Shown: piece after piece, positions 36,153 to 43,856 of the stretch | How the letters are laid out: the number at the start of each line of letters is the position of its first letter | How positions within the stretch are numbered: position 1 is the stretch's first letter | Made by a program: the position numbers and the translations under genes | DNA from: Cytobacillus oceanisediminis 2691 | GTDB lineage: Bacteria > Bacillota > Bacilli > Bacillales > Cytobacillaceae | Assembly: GCF_007678455.1 (NCBI RefSeq) | Contig: NZ_VEEP01000003.1 | Coordinates: forward strand, 263,569-327,568 | DNA: 64,000 bases | Reading direction: 5' to 3' | The notes under the pieces: generated by a model | What the model was told of the DNA's origin: nothing | The model's database searches: none | What the model saw: only the letters and a program-made list of their open reading frames with translations

Positions 36153-36199
36153 TTACTTTATGTAAGTTAGTATAAAATTTAAAATAACTTTAAGCAAGT
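36153..36199. promoter_or_regulatory. Paired operator half-sites between catE and the HxlR gene
   Basis: TTAC-N5-GTAA at 36153-36165 and ACTT-N5-AAGT at 36187-36199 share the same five-base spacing and an AGTTACTT core. They lie in the 130-base divergent region and are candidate HxlR (CatR/YodB-type) sites. Confidence 0.4.
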
Positions 36200-36258
36200 A
36201 ACTTTTTTATTTCATTGATTAACAAAAGGTATATAATAGGATTAAGGAGTTGGTTTCA

Positions 36259-36561
36259 TTGGATAAGTCAATATGCCCTAGATTTGAAAAAGCCATGGGG
36301 ATCTTAGGCCAAAGATGGACAGGGTTGATTATGTATCAGCTCTTATCTGGCCCCCAGCGGTTTTGCACAATAGAATCAGCCGTAGGAGTAAGTGGCAGAG
36401 TCCTGTCAGAAAGACTGAAAGACCTGGAAAGCGAAGGAATCGTCAAGCGGGAAGTATATCCGGAAACACCCGTACGAATAGAATATTCCTTAACCGAAAA
36501 AGGCCAGGCATTAGAGCCGCTGATGAAAGAAATCGAAACATGGTCGCAAACATGGCTGTAG
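36259..36561 (+). CDS. HxlR-family transcription regulator (CatR-like)
   Basis: 100 residues, a winged helix protein. Cys in KSICPRFEKAMGILGQRWTG (about residue 5) is the position used for quinone/diamide sensing in YodB and CatR. The recognition region is SGRVLSERLKDLESEGIVKR. TTG 36259 follows AAGGAG by nine bases. Divergent from catE, it probably represses it until catechols or quinones modify the Cys. Confidence 0.88.
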   Translation: MDKSICPRFEKAMGILGQRWTGLIMYQLLSGPQRFCTIESAVGVSGRVLSERLKDLESEGIVKREVYPETPVRIEYSLTEKGQALEPLMKEIETWSQTWL

Positions 36562-36594
36562 AAGCAGAGGGATAATACCTTCTGCTTTTTTTCA
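36562..36594 (+). terminator. Terminator of the HxlR gene
   Basis: AGCAGAGG and CCTTCTGCT form the stem, followed by TTTTTTTC. Confidence 0.7.
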
Positions 36595-36635
36595 TATACT
36601 TTTTTCAGGCAATTGCTGGTTGGGGTAATTTATCT

Positions 36636-36868
36636 CCGGTCAAAATTGGATATCTACCGTTGAAATGAACTTTATCGATTGTTGTACTCGATTTATCGAC
36701 GGTTACAGCATTTTTAACAACGGTTACAGCCATTTTATCAACGGTTGAAGATGATTTATTAACGGTTGGACATATTTATTTACGGTTGCAACCAATTTAT
36801 TTACGGTTAGATCCATTTTATTTACGGTGGGCCCCATTTTAAATGCTGCACTCATTTTATTTACGGAT
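36636..36868. repeat. Tandem array of about eleven 20-21 bp units
   Basis: The anchor ACGGTT recurs at 36699, 36720, 36741, 36762, 36782, 36803 and 36824 (last as ACGGTG), with degenerate copies before (from about 36636) and after (36863). Consensus is TTTATTTACGGTT followed by about eight variable bases. It lies between two convergent genes and overlaps neither. Confidence 0.82.
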
Positions 36869-36877
36869 GCATCTCGC

Positions 36878-37409
36878 CTAATTCACACCGCCAATCGAAT
36901 TTGCAATCTCAACTAAGACTTCTGCAGTCACTTGACCAGAAGCTTTTTTATCAACGCTTAAAATATACTGCCAGTCATCTCTTTCAAAAACAAGAAGGTT
37001 AAAGTTTGCCACATTGGTATATTTCGCATTACTCCCATTGTGCAGTTTGAAAGTGTCATTGACACTCATTGGAATCTTGTGACTAACAGGCCGAATGTCT
37101 ATTTTAAAATGAAGGCCAGGGAAATCTTTATTTAAAAACACCACCTCCAAAGAGTCGTTCACATCGCCTTCCAAGTTATTGAATCTTCCAAAGTGATGTG
37201 TGAAAGTTATAGGTGGAACCCTTACAGGAAGTTTTACATCCTTCTTAAAATGCTGCTCAAACTCCGAAACTGCCTCCTCGACTGTCGTATATCCAATCTT
37301 GAAATAAATTTCTTCTAAAAGGCCGTGGCTGGTTTTTAGCAGCAATCACTGGTGCATTATTAACACCGCCCATTAAAATAATGAAACAAAACAACTGGCA
37401 TATCTTCAT
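36878..37409 (-). pseudogene. Secreted protein gene with a frameshift after the signal peptide
   Basis: ATG 37409 starts a signal peptide (MKICQLFCFIILMGGVNNAP then VIAA) but the mature 150-residue frame (TTVEEAVSEFEQHFKKDVKL and onward to IANSIGGVN) is in another phase, with a TGA directly before it. Removing one A from a run of five A near 37335 joins them. The mature part is a soluble beta-rich domain without a family I can name. Gene decay or homopolymer error. Confidence 0.55.
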
Positions 37410-37567
37410 ACGCAATTCGCATCATCCCTATCCTAATTTAAGCTATTTTTCCCGGTTTAATAATAACCATCCTTATCTGAACTTTAATACCTTCAAATTT
37501 TTCATACATTCATCACATTTACACCTTATTATTATTGAGAAATCGAATTGAGGATTGGAGTCGTATT

Positions 37568-38338
37568 ATGAAAAAGATATTGTCCATTTTTATCGCTATT
37601 ATGTTACTATTGACTGCCTGTTCCGCTAGTCAGGATAACAAAGAAGATTCGCTTGAAGATCCACCAGAACTTTTGGAGGTGTCGATTAGCATACCTGAAA
37701 AAATCGAAATCAATCAGGAGGTTACGATTGAAGCAAAAGTGACTCAGGGCGGGAAGAAAGTGACTGACGCAGATGAGGTGAAGTTTGAAATTTGGCAGTC
37801 CCGCCAGGATGAGCATGAGATGTTACCGGCTCAAAATAAAAAAAATGGCATATATGCCATCAAGAAAACTTTTAACGAAGGCGGGAATTATTTCATCGTA
37901 GCCCATACGACGGCAAACCGGATGCATAGCATGCCTAAGAAAGAAATAATTGTGGCCGGCAGTGAGAAAGAGCCATCTTCTTCAGCTGACGGGGAAAAGG
38001 AAAATCATGAAAGTCACGCTGAACACGAACATACCGATCATCATAATAGTGAAGTTGCATTCGAGTTCCTTGAGCCTTCCACGATTAATAGTAACCAGCC
38101 AACTGAGTTAAGTACTAAAATTACTCAGGAAGATGAGATTATTTCGGAAGCAAGGGTTCGTTTTGAAATCTGGCAAGAGAAGGAAACAGCTCATCAGTTC
38201 GTGGAGGCCAAAGAAATCTCTCCCGGCACATACAACACTGAATATACATTCCCTTCACACGGGCACTTCAATGTGAAAATTCATGTGGAAAAAGGGAATA
38301 TTCATAATCATACAGAAAAATCCGTAGATGTAGAATAA
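37568..38338 (+). CDS. Lipoprotein with two YtkA-like domains
   Basis: 256 residues. Lipobox LLTAC near residue 18. Two similar domains of about 90 residues follow (cores EVKFEIWQSRQDEHEMLPAQ and EARVRFEIWQEKETAHQF, each ending GNYFIVAHT or GHFNVKIHV), joined by a His/Glu-rich linker HESHAEHEHTDHH. The build matches YtkA/FixH-like proteins; the His-rich linker could bind metal. RBS GGAG seven bases before ATG 37568. Confidence 0.8.
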   Translation: MKKILSIFIAIMLLLTACSASQDNKEDSLEDPPELLEVSISIPEKIEINQEVTIEAKVTQGGKKVTDADEVKFEIWQSRQDEHEMLPAQNKKNGIYAIKKTFNEGGNYFIVAHTTANRMHSMPKKEIIVAGSEKEPSSSADGEKENHESHAEHEHTDHHNSEVAFEFLEPSTINSNQPTELSTKITQEDEIISEARVRFEIWQEKETAHQFVEAKEISPGTYNTEYTFPSHGHFNVKIHVEKGNIHNHTEKSVDVE

Positions 38339-38341
38339 TTG

Positions 38342-38372
38342 TAAATGCTCACAGAAATGTGGGCATTTTTTC
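38342..38372 (+). terminator. Terminator of the YtkA lipoprotein gene
   Basis: AAATGCTCACA and TGTGGGCATTT (one wobble) followed by TTTTC. Confidence 0.8.
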
Positions 38373-38451
38373 TTCAAAATGGCTTCCCATTTCCCATAGC
38401 CAGATTTTAGAATATGTTTATGAACATTTTTACTGGAAGAAGGAAAACTTG

Positions 38452-38775
38452 ATGAATTTAATAAAGGAAATCAGAATGCGCAAGAATTTGCAAAACCTTA
38501 TCCTCTTCATGTTGTTCGCCCTGATCTTCACCTTGCCTGAAAATCATATTTTCGGTGACATCGCCCTTATAGTGATTATTTTTTTAATTGCTTATGTATC
38601 TTCCTATATCAATATAGTCCCAGTCTGGAAAGGTTTCCTTTATTCTTTCTTTGTCACACTCATTATCGTTGTTGTTTTCCTTGCCACAATATCTATTTTT
38701 CCGAATATTTCTTACCTCCTGCTAATGGCCATCTTAGCCATTACCGGCTTCTTGTGTACATATCTGATAGGATAA
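38452..38775 (+). CDS. Small membrane protein, about four helices
   Basis: 107 residues from ATG 38452 (GAAGGA upstream). Mostly hydrophobic, four likely helices, cationic N-terminus (IKEIRMRKNLQN). An open extension to 38359 runs through the terminator of the previous gene and is rejected. Family unknown. Confidence 0.6.
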   Translation: MNLIKEIRMRKNLQNLILFMLFALIFTLPENHIFGDIALIVIIFLIAYVSSYINIVPVWKGFLYSFFVTLIIVVVFLATISIFPNISYLLLMAILAITGFLCTYLIG

Positions 38776-38795
38776 ATTTCTACAATTGCTAACCT

Positions 38796-38830
38796 AAAAA
38801 GGCTGAACCTATACCCGGTTCAGCCCTTTC
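38796..38830. terminator. Bidirectional terminator
   Basis: AAAAAGGCTGAACC pairs with GGTTCAGCCCTTTC around a seven-base loop, between two convergent genes. Same stem family as 15551-15590. Confidence 0.8.
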
Positions 38831-38832
38831 TG

Positions 38833-39528
38833 TCAATTCGCCTTCTTGTCATACTCCAGCACAAACAGCGGTTCATTTTCCTTCCATTCAGCAAAAAGTA
38901 CGTCTTCGAAATGATGGATTTTTTGCTTTTCCAGTTCTCGTTTCAGCCACTGCTCGTCCAACCCGGCTTCCTTCAAATTTGCCTGAACCACTTCCCCATC
39001 AATAATCATATTGATAGGCAGGCTTGGGTCGTCTGCTTTGATTTTCATGTCGCTATTCTTGGGTGTATCGAAATCCGCTTTTGGAAGGACGCTGATCATT
39101 CCGTTTGTTTCAATGATTGCGTATTCGACTTCCCTCAATGAAAAATACCCCTGCTGCCTGATCAAACTTTGAAGTTGATTGATGTCCAGCTTCGCTTTTT
39201 TCAACGCGTCGTATTTAATCTTCCCTCTGCGGACAACGATATTTGGCTCGCCCTCGAGCAATTTTCGCGAACCGAGGTACTTCTGGGTGATCGTCTCTGT
39301 CACATAGACAAGAATTCCCCACAAAGCAACTGCAAAGGCGATTTCACCTACCTTCACTTCATGATCATAGATGGCATTCCCCACCAACTCACCGAGAATG
39401 ATGGCTGAAATAAAGTCAAATGGTGTTATTTGAGAGAACTGCGTCTTTCCCTGCATTTTCGTCATGATAAATAAAAAGACAAATCCACTCGTCAGCTCGA
39501 GTGCAATAGATAGATAATGATTCACCAT
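38833..39528 (-). CDS. DUF421-domain membrane protein (YetF/YrbG type)
   Basis: 231 residues. Three N-terminal membrane helices (about 1-85) including KTQFSQITPFDFISAIILGE, then a cytoplasmic DUF421 domain with VRRGKIKYDALKKAKLDINQ and LRQQGYFSLREVEYAIIETNG. YetF-like proteins have been linked to spore-germinant or membrane functions; the role here is unproven. ATG 39528 (AAGGAG five bases upstream) or GTG 39525 is the start. Confidence 0.85.
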   Translation of the reverse strand: MVNHYLSIALELTSGFVFLFIMTKMQGKTQFSQITPFDFISAIILGELVGNAIYDHEVKVGEIAFAVALWGILVYVTETITQKYLGSRKLLEGEPNIVVRRGKIKYDALKKAKLDINQLQSLIRQQGYFSLREVEYAIIETNGMISVLPKADFDTPKNSDMKIKADDPSLPINMIIDGEVVQANLKEAGLDEQWLKRELEKQKIHHFEDVLFAEWKENEPLFVLEYDKKAN

Positions 39529-39757
39529 TCCCACTCCTTCCTCCCCATTATGGGAAAAAGCACAGAAATTGAACCATATAATTAAAAATTATCTTTATCT
39601 ACACCTTTCGACATCCTTATCAAAACAACGAGAAAGATTTTCCTTCCACATAAAGGTAAAATATGTAACTTTTATGAAATAAAAATCGTTTATAAGGTTG
39701 TAAACACTTTTATAAATATGAGAGGTTGTGTACTTATTTTTCAAGGGGGGAAGGGAA

Positions 39758-40507
39758 ATGAAAAAGGTATTTGTTTGCATGATGCTGTTGGTTTCTATGG
39801 TGTTTTTCGAGGCACCTGCGCTGGCAGCGGGCGGGGAAATGATTATTATTAACAAGTCAAATAATCAACTCGCTTATTATAAAGATAATAAACTGATAAA
39901 AACCTTTAAGGTGGGTACTGGTCGTAAGGCATCATATACTCCTGAAGGCAAGTTCAAAATCGTCAACAAAATCAAGAATCGTCCTTATTACAGCGGGAAA
40001 ATTCCTGGAGGGGATCCGAGGAACCCGCTTGGCAACAGGTGGCTGGGGATCAATGCCAGAGGAACCTGGGGCACGACTTATGCGATCCATGGTAACAACA
40101 ACCCTAAATCGATCGGCGGATATGTGAGTGCCGGCTGCATTCGGATGTATGACCAGGAAGTGGAATGGCTTTATGACCAGGTAAAAGTCAATACTCCAGT
40201 TGTCATCACGACTTCGAAGAATTCCTTTAACGCGATTGCTGCTGCAAACGGTTATAAAGTCACCGGGCAGGCATCTGTTCCTGTAACCGCAGTACCATCA
40301 AGCACTGTCCTGAAAAAAGGCATGAGGGGTGCAGAAGTGAAAAGCCTACAGCAAACCCTGACGAAAAAGGGATATAGTACAAATGGAATCGATGGTGTTT
40401 TCGGCCCAGCAACAGAAGCAGCCGTAAAGAAATTCCAAAAATCGAAGAAGCTTAAGGCAGACGGAATCGTCGGACCAGCCACAAAGAAGGCTTTGGGGAT
40501 GAGATGA
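39758..40507 (+). CDS. L,D-transpeptidase with C-terminal peptidoglycan-binding domain
   Basis: 249 residues. Signal peptide to about residue 24 (ALAAGG). YkuD catalytic domain about 27-155 with H111 in YAIHGNNN and C127 in SAGCIRM as the catalytic motif. PG_binding_1 domain at about 185-248 (GMRGAEVKSLQQTLTKKGY). Exported enzyme that forms 3-3 cross-links or edits the wall. AAGGGGGG lies upstream of ATG 39758. Unlike YkuD/YciB, the LysM domain is replaced by a C-terminal PG-binding domain. Confidence 0.92.
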   Translation: MKKVFVCMMLLVSMVFFEAPALAAGGEMIIINKSNNQLAYYKDNKLIKTFKVGTGRKASYTPEGKFKIVNKIKNRPYYSGKIPGGDPRNPLGNRWLGINARGTWGTTYAIHGNNNPKSIGGYVSAGCIRMYDQEVEWLYDQVKVNTPVVITTSKNSFNAIAAANGYKVTGQASVPVTAVPSSTVLKKGMRGAEVKSLQQTLTKKGYSTNGIDGVFGPATEAAVKKFQKSKKLKADGIVGPATKKALGMR

Positions 40508-40595
40508 GGCAGAATTTAAGAACACCAGCAAACGTTTGGGTGTCGAATTAAAAGGATGCTAGTAAACCGGCATTTTAAAAAAAATAACAGTAATC

Positions 40596-40635
40596 AAAAT
40601 CGCTTAACGCATCAGCTGTTAAGCGATTTTCACTT
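40596..40635. terminator. Bidirectional terminator
   Basis: AAATCGCTTAAC and GTTAAGCGATTTT around a nine-base loop, between convergent genes. Identical stem to 19119-19153. Confidence 0.8.
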
Positions 40636-40658
40636 TGATTTAGCAGCATCCCTACCTA

Positions 40659-41285
40659 TTAATCACCTAACGATTCCATATGCGATGTATCCCCTAGCAT
40701 TACCTTCTTAAATTGTTTCCCGTCATAATTGACGATCGTTAAACTTGTACCTAGAATCATTGGCGGATCCCACATTTTCTCTGTCGGTATATCCCAAAAC
40801 AAAGACATTATTGCTCTGATTACTACGCCATGGGTAACAATTAATATCCTGCCATTTTTATTTTCTTCTATTATTTGATTCATTGCTTGATCTACTCGTT
40901 GTTTAAATGTCTTTAAATCCTCGGCATTATGTCCAAGATGATTATATTGATGTGGCTTGTTCCAAAAGTTAGCATATTCGGCTTGAAAGTCTTCCTCAAT
41001 TTCTTCTTGGGTTTTTCCTTCCCAGTCTCCAAAAGATATTTCGTTTAGGTCATCGACAATCTTAAGCTGAATTGCCTTGTCTGCTTTAATAAGACCTGCT
41101 GTCTCCAATGCTCTCTTGCTTGGACTAGAGTATATAACATTAAATTTGATATCTGATAACCGCTTACCTAAAAGAACAGCATTACAGATACCACTTTCTG
41201 TCAATTCTGAGTTCAGCGATCCTTGCAGACGATTTTCCATGTTCCATTCAGTTGCTCCGTGACGAGTAATATAAATTTCTAACAT
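40659..41285 (-). CDS. Histidine phosphatase family protein
   Basis: 208 residues. The phosphohistidine motif RHGATEWN is at about 8-15, the second arginine in SSPSKRAL, and the second catalytic His in VTHGVVIR near the C-terminal third. Phosphoglycerate-mutase-like fold; the members in Bacillus (PhoE, YhfR and others) are broad phosphatases. RBS AAGGAGAG before ATG 41285. Confidence 0.87.
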   Translation of the reverse strand: MLEIYITRHGATEWNMENRLQGSLNSELTESGICNAVLLGKRLSDIKFNVIYSSPSKRALETAGLIKADKAIQLKIVDDLNEISFGDWEGKTQEEIEEDFQAEYANFWNKPHQYNHLGHNAEDLKTFKQRVDQAMNQIIEENKNGRILIVTHGVVIRAIMSLFWDIPTEKMWDPPMILGTSLTIVNYDGKQFKKVMLGDTSHMESLGD

Positions 41286-41398
41286 ACACTCTCCTTAATA
41301 TTTTACTTTTAGAAAATTATAACATGGGTCTGCACTTGTTTCATTCCTTCCATTCCAAGAATTGCTGGCATGATTCCCTCCTTCTATGCATTAAACAC

Positions 41399-41435
41399 AA
41401 AAAAGGCCCTCCCTTTTAACAAGGAAGAACCTATA
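41399..41435 (-). terminator. Terminator of the IDEAL-domain gene
   Basis: GGTTCTTCCTT pairs with AAGGGAGGGCC using several G-U pairs, then TTTTTTGTG on the minus strand. Confidence 0.6.
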
Positions 41436-41438
41436 GCT

Positions 41439-41765
41439 TTATTTTACACCCTTCACCAGTTCCCTCATCGCTTTAAGCTGTTCAGAAAGCTCCATGAACC
41501 ATTCCTGGTCTCCGGTAGCTAATGCCAGATCGATGAGGTATTGAATCTGTTCTTTATTTTTCACCTGGGGTTCCGGCAGTTTTTTCACTCCGTTCGTTGG
41601 CATTGGTATGGTTTTGCCAACGAGTGCTTCATCATCACTGGAAGTGATTGTCGCATTGATCTTTTCATCCAAAACATCAAGTGATTCTACATATCCGATG
41701 ATCAATTCTCCATCTCGGGATTTCCCTTTAATCCAATCCCCTACTTTTAAGAATGAGTTATTCAT
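41439..41765 (-). CDS. IDEAL-domain protein
   Basis: 108 residues. An N-terminal SH3-like part (about 5-60: KVGDWIKGKSRDGELIIGYV) is followed by the IDEAL motif IDLALATGDQEWFMELSEQL at about 82-101. IDEAL domains in Bacillus occur in ComK-degradation or uncharacterised adaptors. ATG 41765 follows GAGGTG. Function unknown. Confidence 0.77.
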   Translation of the reverse strand: MNNSFLKVGDWIKGKSRDGELIIGYVESLDVLDEKINATITSSDDEALVGKTIPMPTNGVKKLPEPQVKNKEQIQYLIDLALATGDQEWFMELSEQLKAMRELVKGVK

Positions 41766-41835
41766 ATATGTCACCTCAATTGTTCTGTAATATTTTTTAT
41801 TACATTTCCCTTAAACGACTGGGAGTCAAACCTCC

Positions 41836-42261
41836 CTATTCACAGCATTCTTTCTCTTGCCTGATCAGATCGACCACTTCTTTTATGGAATAATGCTTCA
41901 GGAATTCTCCCAAGTGTTCCTCCGCCCCCAGGAAAATGGCAAAAAGGACCTTGTGCATATTTGCACCGACCATACATTTTTCATTGGAATCAGGGCATTT
42001 TGGCTGCAGTGCGCCCTCTGATGTAAGTTTATAGATATCCCAGAGATTGACTTCATTTAAATCATTGGCAAAAATAAAACCGCCGCCGGTACCTTCTTTT
42101 GATTTGATAAAGCCATGTTTTTTTAACATACCAAGTACTTTGCGAATTCGGACCGGATGTACTCCGGCACTTTCTGCGATTGCATCGCTCGTCGACATTC
42201 TGTCAGGCTGCAGTGCAAGCAATGTTAAACTGTGAATGGCAAGGGTAAAATCACTGTTCAT
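41836..42261 (-). CDS. Rrf2-family transcription regulator
   Basis: 141 residues. N-terminal winged helix (PVRIRKVLGMLKKHGFIKSK, then GTGGGFIFA) and a dimerisation helix. Cys89 and Cys96 (KCPDSNEKC) lie where iron-sulphur Rrf2 proteins have their cluster, but a third Cys at the expected place is missing; two more end the protein (ECCE). This suggests a thiol or redox sensor. RBS GGAGG before ATG 42261. A perfect dyad (42282-42304) lies just upstream and recurs twice before the spx-like gene. Confidence 0.88.
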   Translation of the reverse strand: MNSDFTLAIHSLTLLALQPDRMSTSDAIAESAGVHPVRIRKVLGMLKKHGFIKSKEGTGGGFIFANDLNEVNLWDIYKLTSEGALQPKCPDSNEKCMVGANMHKVLFAIFLGAEEHLGEFLKHYSIKEVVDLIRQEKECCE

Positions 42262-42281
42262 AGCCTGCCTCCTATCTACAA

Positions 42282-42304
42282 TCTGTAATACTATATATTA
42301 CAGT
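42282..42304. promoter_or_regulatory. Operator 1, upstream of the Rrf2 gene
   Basis: TCTGTAA-N9-TTACAGT, 21 bases before the Rrf2 start; same size and spacing as the two sites near spx. Probable autoregulation. Confidence 0.6.
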
Positions 42305-42334
42305 TAAAATAGCCAAATGACAATTAATCAGCTT

Positions 42335-42730
42335 TTAATTAGCCATGTTTTCCATTTCGTAGCTGGTAAATGTGCGAAGTTTTCGCGGCAAGAAGCTGCG
42401 GATTTCTTCTTCATTGTAGCCAACCTGCAATCTTTTGTGGTCCAGGATAATCGGCCGGCGCAGCATTTGCGGATTTTTAATGATCAGGTCATATAGCTGA
42501 TTCAGCGGAAGAGAATCAATATCCATGTCCAGCTTTTGATACGCTTTTGAGTTCTTAGAAAGAATATCTTCCGTTCCGTCTTCCGTCAATCGCAGAATCG
42601 ATTTGATTTCATCCACAGTCAGCGGTTGGGAAACGATATTTCTTTCGATAAAATCGATTTGATGCTCCTGAAACCAGGCTTTTGCTTTACGGCACGAAGC
42701 ACAGCTGGATGTTATATATAAAGTTACCAT
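42335..42730 (-). CDS. spx: Spx-family redox regulator (ArsC-like)
   Basis: 131 residues, the normal Spx length. The redox switch CASC (Cys10 and Cys13) and the RNA-polymerase alpha-CTD contact segment [20 protein letters not shown] are conserved, as is RSFLPRKLR. It binds RNA polymerase and redirects transcription under disulphide stress. The N-terminus [19 protein letters not shown] is close to B. subtilis Spx; it could be a paralogue (SpxA2-like). RBS AAGGAG nine bases before ATG 42730. Flanked upstream by two copies of the Rrf2-type operator. Confidence 0.9.
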   Translation of the reverse strand: MVTLYITSSCASCRKAKAWFQEHQIDFIERNIVSQPLTVDEIKSILRLTEDGTEDILSKNSKAYQKLDMDIDSLPLNQLYDLIIKNPQMLRRPIILDHKRLQVGYNEEEIRSFLPRKLRTFTSYEMENMAN

Positions 42731-42752
42731 GAACGACAACTCCTTCTTTTTA

Positions 42753-42775
42753 CTGTAAAAATAAAAATTACAGTT
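42753..42775. promoter_or_regulatory. Operator 2, in the spx leader
   Basis: ACTGTAA-N9-TTACAGT, centred 34 bases before the spx ATG, probably over the transcription start. Confidence 0.6.
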
Positions 42776-42812
42776 TAGCAAAAAAATACTTTGATTTAAA
42801 GGTATTTAATAT

Positions 42813-42835
42813 ACTGTAATATTAATCTTTACAGT
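42813..42835. promoter_or_regulatory. Operator 3, upstream of spx
   Basis: ACTGTAA-N9-TTACAGT, centred 60 bases upstream of operator 2, allowing looping or cooperative binding by the Rrf2 protein. Confidence 0.6.
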
Positions 42836-42933
42836 TCAAAAAGTCAACACTATCTTGGTAAAAAAAATCATCTTAAACAGGCAGAGGTTTTGTCACTTCA
42901 TTTGTATATCGTTTTAAAAATAAGGTTGCTACC

Positions 42934-42961
42934 AAGCTCTGTAATCACTCCCCCAGAGCTT
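42934..42961 (-). terminator. Weak terminator-like hairpin after the Cys-rich gene
   Basis: AAGCTCTG and CAGAGCTT with a 12-base loop; the following minus-strand sequence is only moderately T-rich. Confidence 0.35.
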
Positions 42962-43013
42962 AGCAGATTTTTACTTGTTTCAAATAGGGCCTAACAATCA
43001 TGATGTTTAGCAC

Positions 43014-43268
43014 TTATTCTGTCGAACAGGTGAAAAAGCAGTTTCCAAACTCGTCACAACCAATATAGCAGCCGGCGAATGGTTGATCTTCTTCCCCTAA
43101 AGATACCAGTGTACAAATCCGCCCGATACATACTAAAAAGGAATCATCGGGTATCTGGCTTACCGGAATAATTTTCAGCTTTGATAGCGGGAAATTTCTA
43201 TTACCAGGATTGCACAATGGATTATCCCCATTTTGCTTGTGATCGTTATTGTCGAACGACATATTCAT
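43014..43268 (-). CDS. Cys-rich small protein, copy A
   Basis: 84 residues. An N-terminal polar segment (about 1-25) precedes KLKIIPVSQIPDDSFLVCIG and a C-terminal half with Cys at regular places (VCIGRIC, AGCYIGC, GNCFFTC). It is clearly paralogous to the product of 48964-49218 (both share IIPV, PDD, LVC-x-G-x-IC and PF-x2-C-x-I-x-C-x-E-x-G-x-C-x3-C). Seven Cys are shared. No signal peptide. I know no named family. GGGGGTGAG serves as RBS. A 52-bp tandem array begins 86 bases upstream of its start. Confidence 0.65.
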   Translation of the reverse strand: MNMSFDNNDHKQNGDNPLCNPGNRNFPLSKLKIIPVSQIPDDSFLVCIGRICTLVSLGEEDQPFAGCYIGCDEFGNCFFTCSTE

Positions 43269-43353
43269 CTCACCCCCTTCATAACAAAATATTCATTGAA
43301 GGGGGATTCTGTATGGATATGAATCCATAAACCATAATAAATTAAAGCTTACT

Positions 43354-43655
43354 GTGTCCATCATCATGACTATGACGGACAATAACAAGCCGAAGATGAC
43401 AAAAGTGTCCGTCATTTGGGGTATGACGAACAAAAATGAGGCGATAGAAGACAAAAATGTCCGTCATAAAGGGCATGACGGACAAAAATAAACCGAAAGA
43501 ACATAAAAGTGTCCTTCATTAGGGGTATGACGGTCAAAAATAAGCCGAAAGAAGATAAAAGTGTCCATCATCATGGCTATGACGGACAAAAATGAGGCGA
43601 TAGAAGACAAAAGTGTCCATCATCGGGTTTATCTCGGACAATAACGAGTGAAAGA
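43354..43655. repeat. Tandem array, six units of about 52 bp with internal hairpins
   Basis: Units start at 43354, 43405, 43457, 43509, 43561 and 43613 (spacing 51, 52, 52, 52, 52). Each unit has TGTCCGTCAT or a variant, a seven-base loop, then ATGACGGACA, so it can form a ten-pair hairpin, followed by an A-rich spacer (AAAAATGAGGCGATAGAAG). It lies between the divergent Cys-rich gene and the LysM gene. No frame crosses it convincingly. Confidence 0.88.
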
Positions 43656-43856
43656 AGTGAAATATGCCGAATGGCCATCCTCCAACTAGTTTTATATTTT
43701 TTTACCTATTTCACCCACAAACTTAAGTAGACATAATATTTTTATAAGGCACTACACCTATTTCACATGCCATTTTCTCCACCCAAATTTCAAAATGGGC
43801 TTTTCCCTTCGAAACTCGGCCAGAAACTTCACGTCAAACTATATGAGGTGAGGAAA

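Noticed and set aside
36636-36868. CRISPR-like short repeats
   Set aside because: The 20-21 bp units are directly abutted and have no spacer sequences.
39595-39855. 86-codon frame antisense to the L,D-transpeptidase start
   Set aside because: It lies opposite the signal peptide region and has no RBS or family pattern.
43354-43655. Possible CRISPR array
   Set aside because: Both the hairpin and the spacer parts are repeated in every unit; there are no unique spacers, no constant 24-37 bp direct repeats with variable spacers, and no cas genes nearby.
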